Shown one piece after another: positions 63,951 to 64,000 of a DNA stretch of 64,000 nucleotides. Source of the stretch: Candidatus Thorarchaeota archaeon. Lineage in GTDB: Archaea > Asgardarchaeota > Thorarchaeia > Thorarchaeales > Thorarchaeaceae. The notes under the pieces were generated by a model, which was not told where the DNA came from, searched no databases, and saw nothing but the letters and a program-made list of their open reading frames with translations. The DNA is taken from contig JAFGAR010000070.1 of the NCBI GenBank assembly GCA_016933575.1, positions 21,755 to 85,754 on the forward strand, read 5' to 3'. The translations under genes and the position numbers were made by a program. How positions within the stretch are numbered: the first letter of the stretch is position 1; each line of letters begins with the position of its first letter.

Positions 63951-63960
63951 CTATATATAC
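63951..63960 (+). promoter_or_regulatory. TATA box of the gene entering at the right edge
   Basis: CTATATATAC, 32 bp before an ATG at 63992, matches the archaeal TATA consensus and spacing. Confidence 0.5.
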
Positions 63961-63991
63961 TAATTCTGAGCAGTATCTCTTGTGAACTATT

Positions 63992-64000
63992 ATGGCTCTA
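63992..64000 (+). CDS. Probable gene start cut by the window edge
   Basis: ATG GCT CTA at the last nine bases, at the right distance from a good TATA box. Only three codons are visible, so nothing can be said of the product. Confidence 0.3.

Overview
The window looks like chromosomal DNA of an archaeon, most likely an Asgard archaeon of the Thorarchaeia type. Pointers to archaea are a tRNA-Ala with an intron at the canonical 37/38 position, a thiolase-DUF35 pair, an archaeal-type pyruvate:ferredoxin oxidoreductase, a DUF2070 membrane protein and many small zinc-ribbon/winged-helix proteins. Pointers to Asgard are longin/roadblock-like domains joined to winged helices, a ZPR1-type zinc finger, a WD40 propeller protein, and very large Ig-repeat surface proteins. 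The lineage call is inference from gene content; there is no rRNA in the window.

Layout. 1-5,999: small regulatory, zinc-ribbon and metabolic genes (VWA, HEAT, OsmC, a tandem pair of small beta proteins, gamma-carbonic-anhydrase-like hexapeptide protein, methyltransferase, membrane protein). 6,003-11,670: carbon metabolism (homocitrate/isopropylmalate synthase family, nitroreductase, acyl-CoA dehydrogenase, thiolase plus DUF35). 11,765-15,914: unknown protein, two tandem DedA/VTT membrane proteins, and a LarA-like protein that lacks most active-site residues. 15,977-29,324: two giant secreted, membrane-anchored Ig-repeat proteins (1510 and 2863 aa). They share an N-terminal domain but end inside the cell in different signalling domains: longin-like plus winged helix in one, a bare winged helix in the other. 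29,448-33,379: nitrilase-family amidase and porDAB. 33,458-39,857: an unknown gene pair and two secreted M28-type peptidases with calcium-binding repeats, the second apparently catalytically dead. 39,971-45,572: a SAMHD1-like protein without its HD metal site and two paralogous multi-zinc-ribbon proteins. 45,586-54,815: UbiX, DUF2070, a PadR-controlled heterodimeric ABC exporter operon with a clear palindromic operator, a 7-TM protein and a longin-domain protein. 55,016-57,359: ZPR1 protein, intron-bearing tRNA-Ala(UGC), and a 1.5-kb insertion bounded by a 25-bp repeat of the tRNA 3' end. 57,664-64,000: K+-independent membrane pyrophosphatase, WD40 protein, a secreted protein, two structured RNA candidates and small DNA-binding proteins.

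The most exciting item is the tRNA-Ala island (55,742-57,242). It carries only two divergent genes. One encodes a three-helix membrane protein that reads as a Pycsar-type effector (PycTM). The other encodes a SatD-family protein whose fold and motifs resemble a class III nucleotide cyclase joined to a helix-turn-helix. Together they look like a minimal, mobile, cyclic-nucleotide-type antiviral module in an archaeon, with a cyclase candidate different from the usual PycC. Next in interest are the giant transmembrane proteins, which could pass extracellular binding or force directly to a cytoplasmic winged helix or longin module. Third are three intergenic structured-RNA candidates that share a G-rich motif. 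Several pseudoenzymes (LarA-like, M28-like, SAMHD1-like) suggest reuse of enzyme folds for binding. All family calls were made by eye from motifs; no database search was run.
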